A stretch of DNA of 13,609 bases from an uncultured Oscillospiraceae bacterium. GTDB taxonomy: Bacteria > Bacillota > Clostridia > Oscillospirales > Oscillospiraceae. Under the pieces are notes generated by a model. It saw only the letters and a list, made by a program, of their open reading frames with translations, searched no databases and was not told where the DNA came from. Location of the stretch: positions 1-13,609 of the forward strand of contig CAKTKM010000025.1 of assembly GCA_934569425.1 (NCBI GenBank). The letters are read 5' to 3'. The position numbers were made by a program, and so were the translations under genes. This document shows positions 13,210 through 13,609 of this stretch, piece by piece (the stretch's first letter is position 1; every line of letters begins with the position of its first letter).

Positions 13210-13609
13210 TTAAAATGAGACCACTTCGTTTTTCGGCTTTTCTGTGGTGTGAATGTCGGTGACATAGAGAACGGGGCCTTCACCCTGATACGCCTCGCAG
13301 TTCTCCTTGCGGACGGTGGCGGTCAGCTCCACCCAGTCGCGGTTCTTGAACCTGTCCAGTCCCTCGCCGCGGCACACCAGTGCAAGGAACTGCATATCCT
13401 TGTCGCAGCAGACCATGGCAAAGCGGCCGGGGCAGTGAACGCCCTTGAATTTTTTGGAATGGCACATCAGCGCCTTAAAGGTAACGGTGACCCCCTCGTA
13501 CCGGCCGGGGTTGTCCATAAGATCCACATACCACACGCCGTACTCGTCGTCCGGCACGTCCAGATGCCCGCCGCTGAGATCGAAGGGGGACATGTCGGGG
13601 GTCATGTAC
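13210..13609 (-). CDS. YcgQ/DUF1980-like protein, C-terminal part (partial)
   Basis: At least 131 residues. YVDLMDNPGRYEGVTVTFKALM, then GRFAMVCCDKDMQFLALVCRG and DRFKNRDWVELTATV follow the C-terminal domain of the TIGR03943/YcgQ family. That family is usually encoded beside a YcgR-type permease and has N-terminal membrane helices. The double Cys (CC-DKD) typical of the family is present. The frame stays open past the last possible ATG (13605-13603) to the window edge, so the membrane part is probably outside. Function is not established for the family; metal-related transport has been proposed. Confidence 0.6.
   Translation of the reverse strand, partial: YMTPDMSPFDLSGGHLDVPDDEYGVWYVDLMDNPGRYEGVTVTFKALMCHSKKFKGVHCPGRFAMVCCDKDMQFLALVCRGEGLDRFKNRDWVELTATVRKENCEAYQGEGPVLYVTDIHTTEKPKNEVVSF

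Noticed and set aside
1..13609. CRISPR array, insertion sequence or rRNA gene
   Set aside because: No spaced repeats, transposase motifs or rRNA sequence are visible; the integrase expected for the island is not in this window.

Overview
The window looks like the chromosome of a Gram-positive anaerobe of the Clostridia, most likely the Oscillospirales. That placement is inferred from GC-rich, Firmicutes-type genes with strong AGGAGG ribosome sites, TTGACA/TATAAT promoters with extended -10 TG, lipoproteins with a clostridial-style lipobox, and a heterodimeric clostridial ABC exporter. I could not run a database search, so all family names rest on motif recognition.

Region 1 (1-2603) is more AT-rich and reads as the end of an integrated mobile element. 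It holds the tail of an unknown gene, a SUKH (SMI1/KNR4) immunity-type protein, a Fic-domain protein with a C-terminal winged helix under its own operator-bearing promoter, and a HEPN-domain protein with an intact R-x4-H RNase motif. It stops at 2604-2656 in the 3' part of a tRNA-Leu(UAG) gene, cut at the anticodon loop and followed by a tRNA-style terminator. No matching 5' half lies upstream, so I read this as the attachment-site boundary of an island that integrated into tRNA-Leu. The accessory genes at its edge (SUKH, Fic, HEPN) are conflict or defence-type cargo.

Region 2 (2657-6884) is GC-rich chromosome. It holds a promoter, a small MGMT-family protein and a LysA-like PLP decarboxylase on the plus strand. 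Convergent to these, on the minus strand, are a CarD-type RNA polymerase regulator with an intrinsic terminator in its leader, a GlsB-type membrane protein, and uridine phosphorylase. A plus-strand Asn-rich lipoprotein is divergent from uridine phosphorylase. The glsB and udp promoters share an ATCGAT-centred palindromic motif.

Region 3 (6885-13200) is a plus-strand operon. A MarR regulator follows two tandem TTAG-N4-CTAA operators. Next come the two halves of a heterodimeric ABC exporter, one with degenerate Walker B and H-loop and the other with a degenerate signature. Then come cytidine deaminase, a second lipoprotein and a DHHW-family exported protein. Cytidine deaminase and uridine phosphorylase together suggest pyrimidine nucleoside salvage. 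The window ends in a convergent minus-strand gene for a YcgQ/DUF1980-like protein, cut by the window edge.
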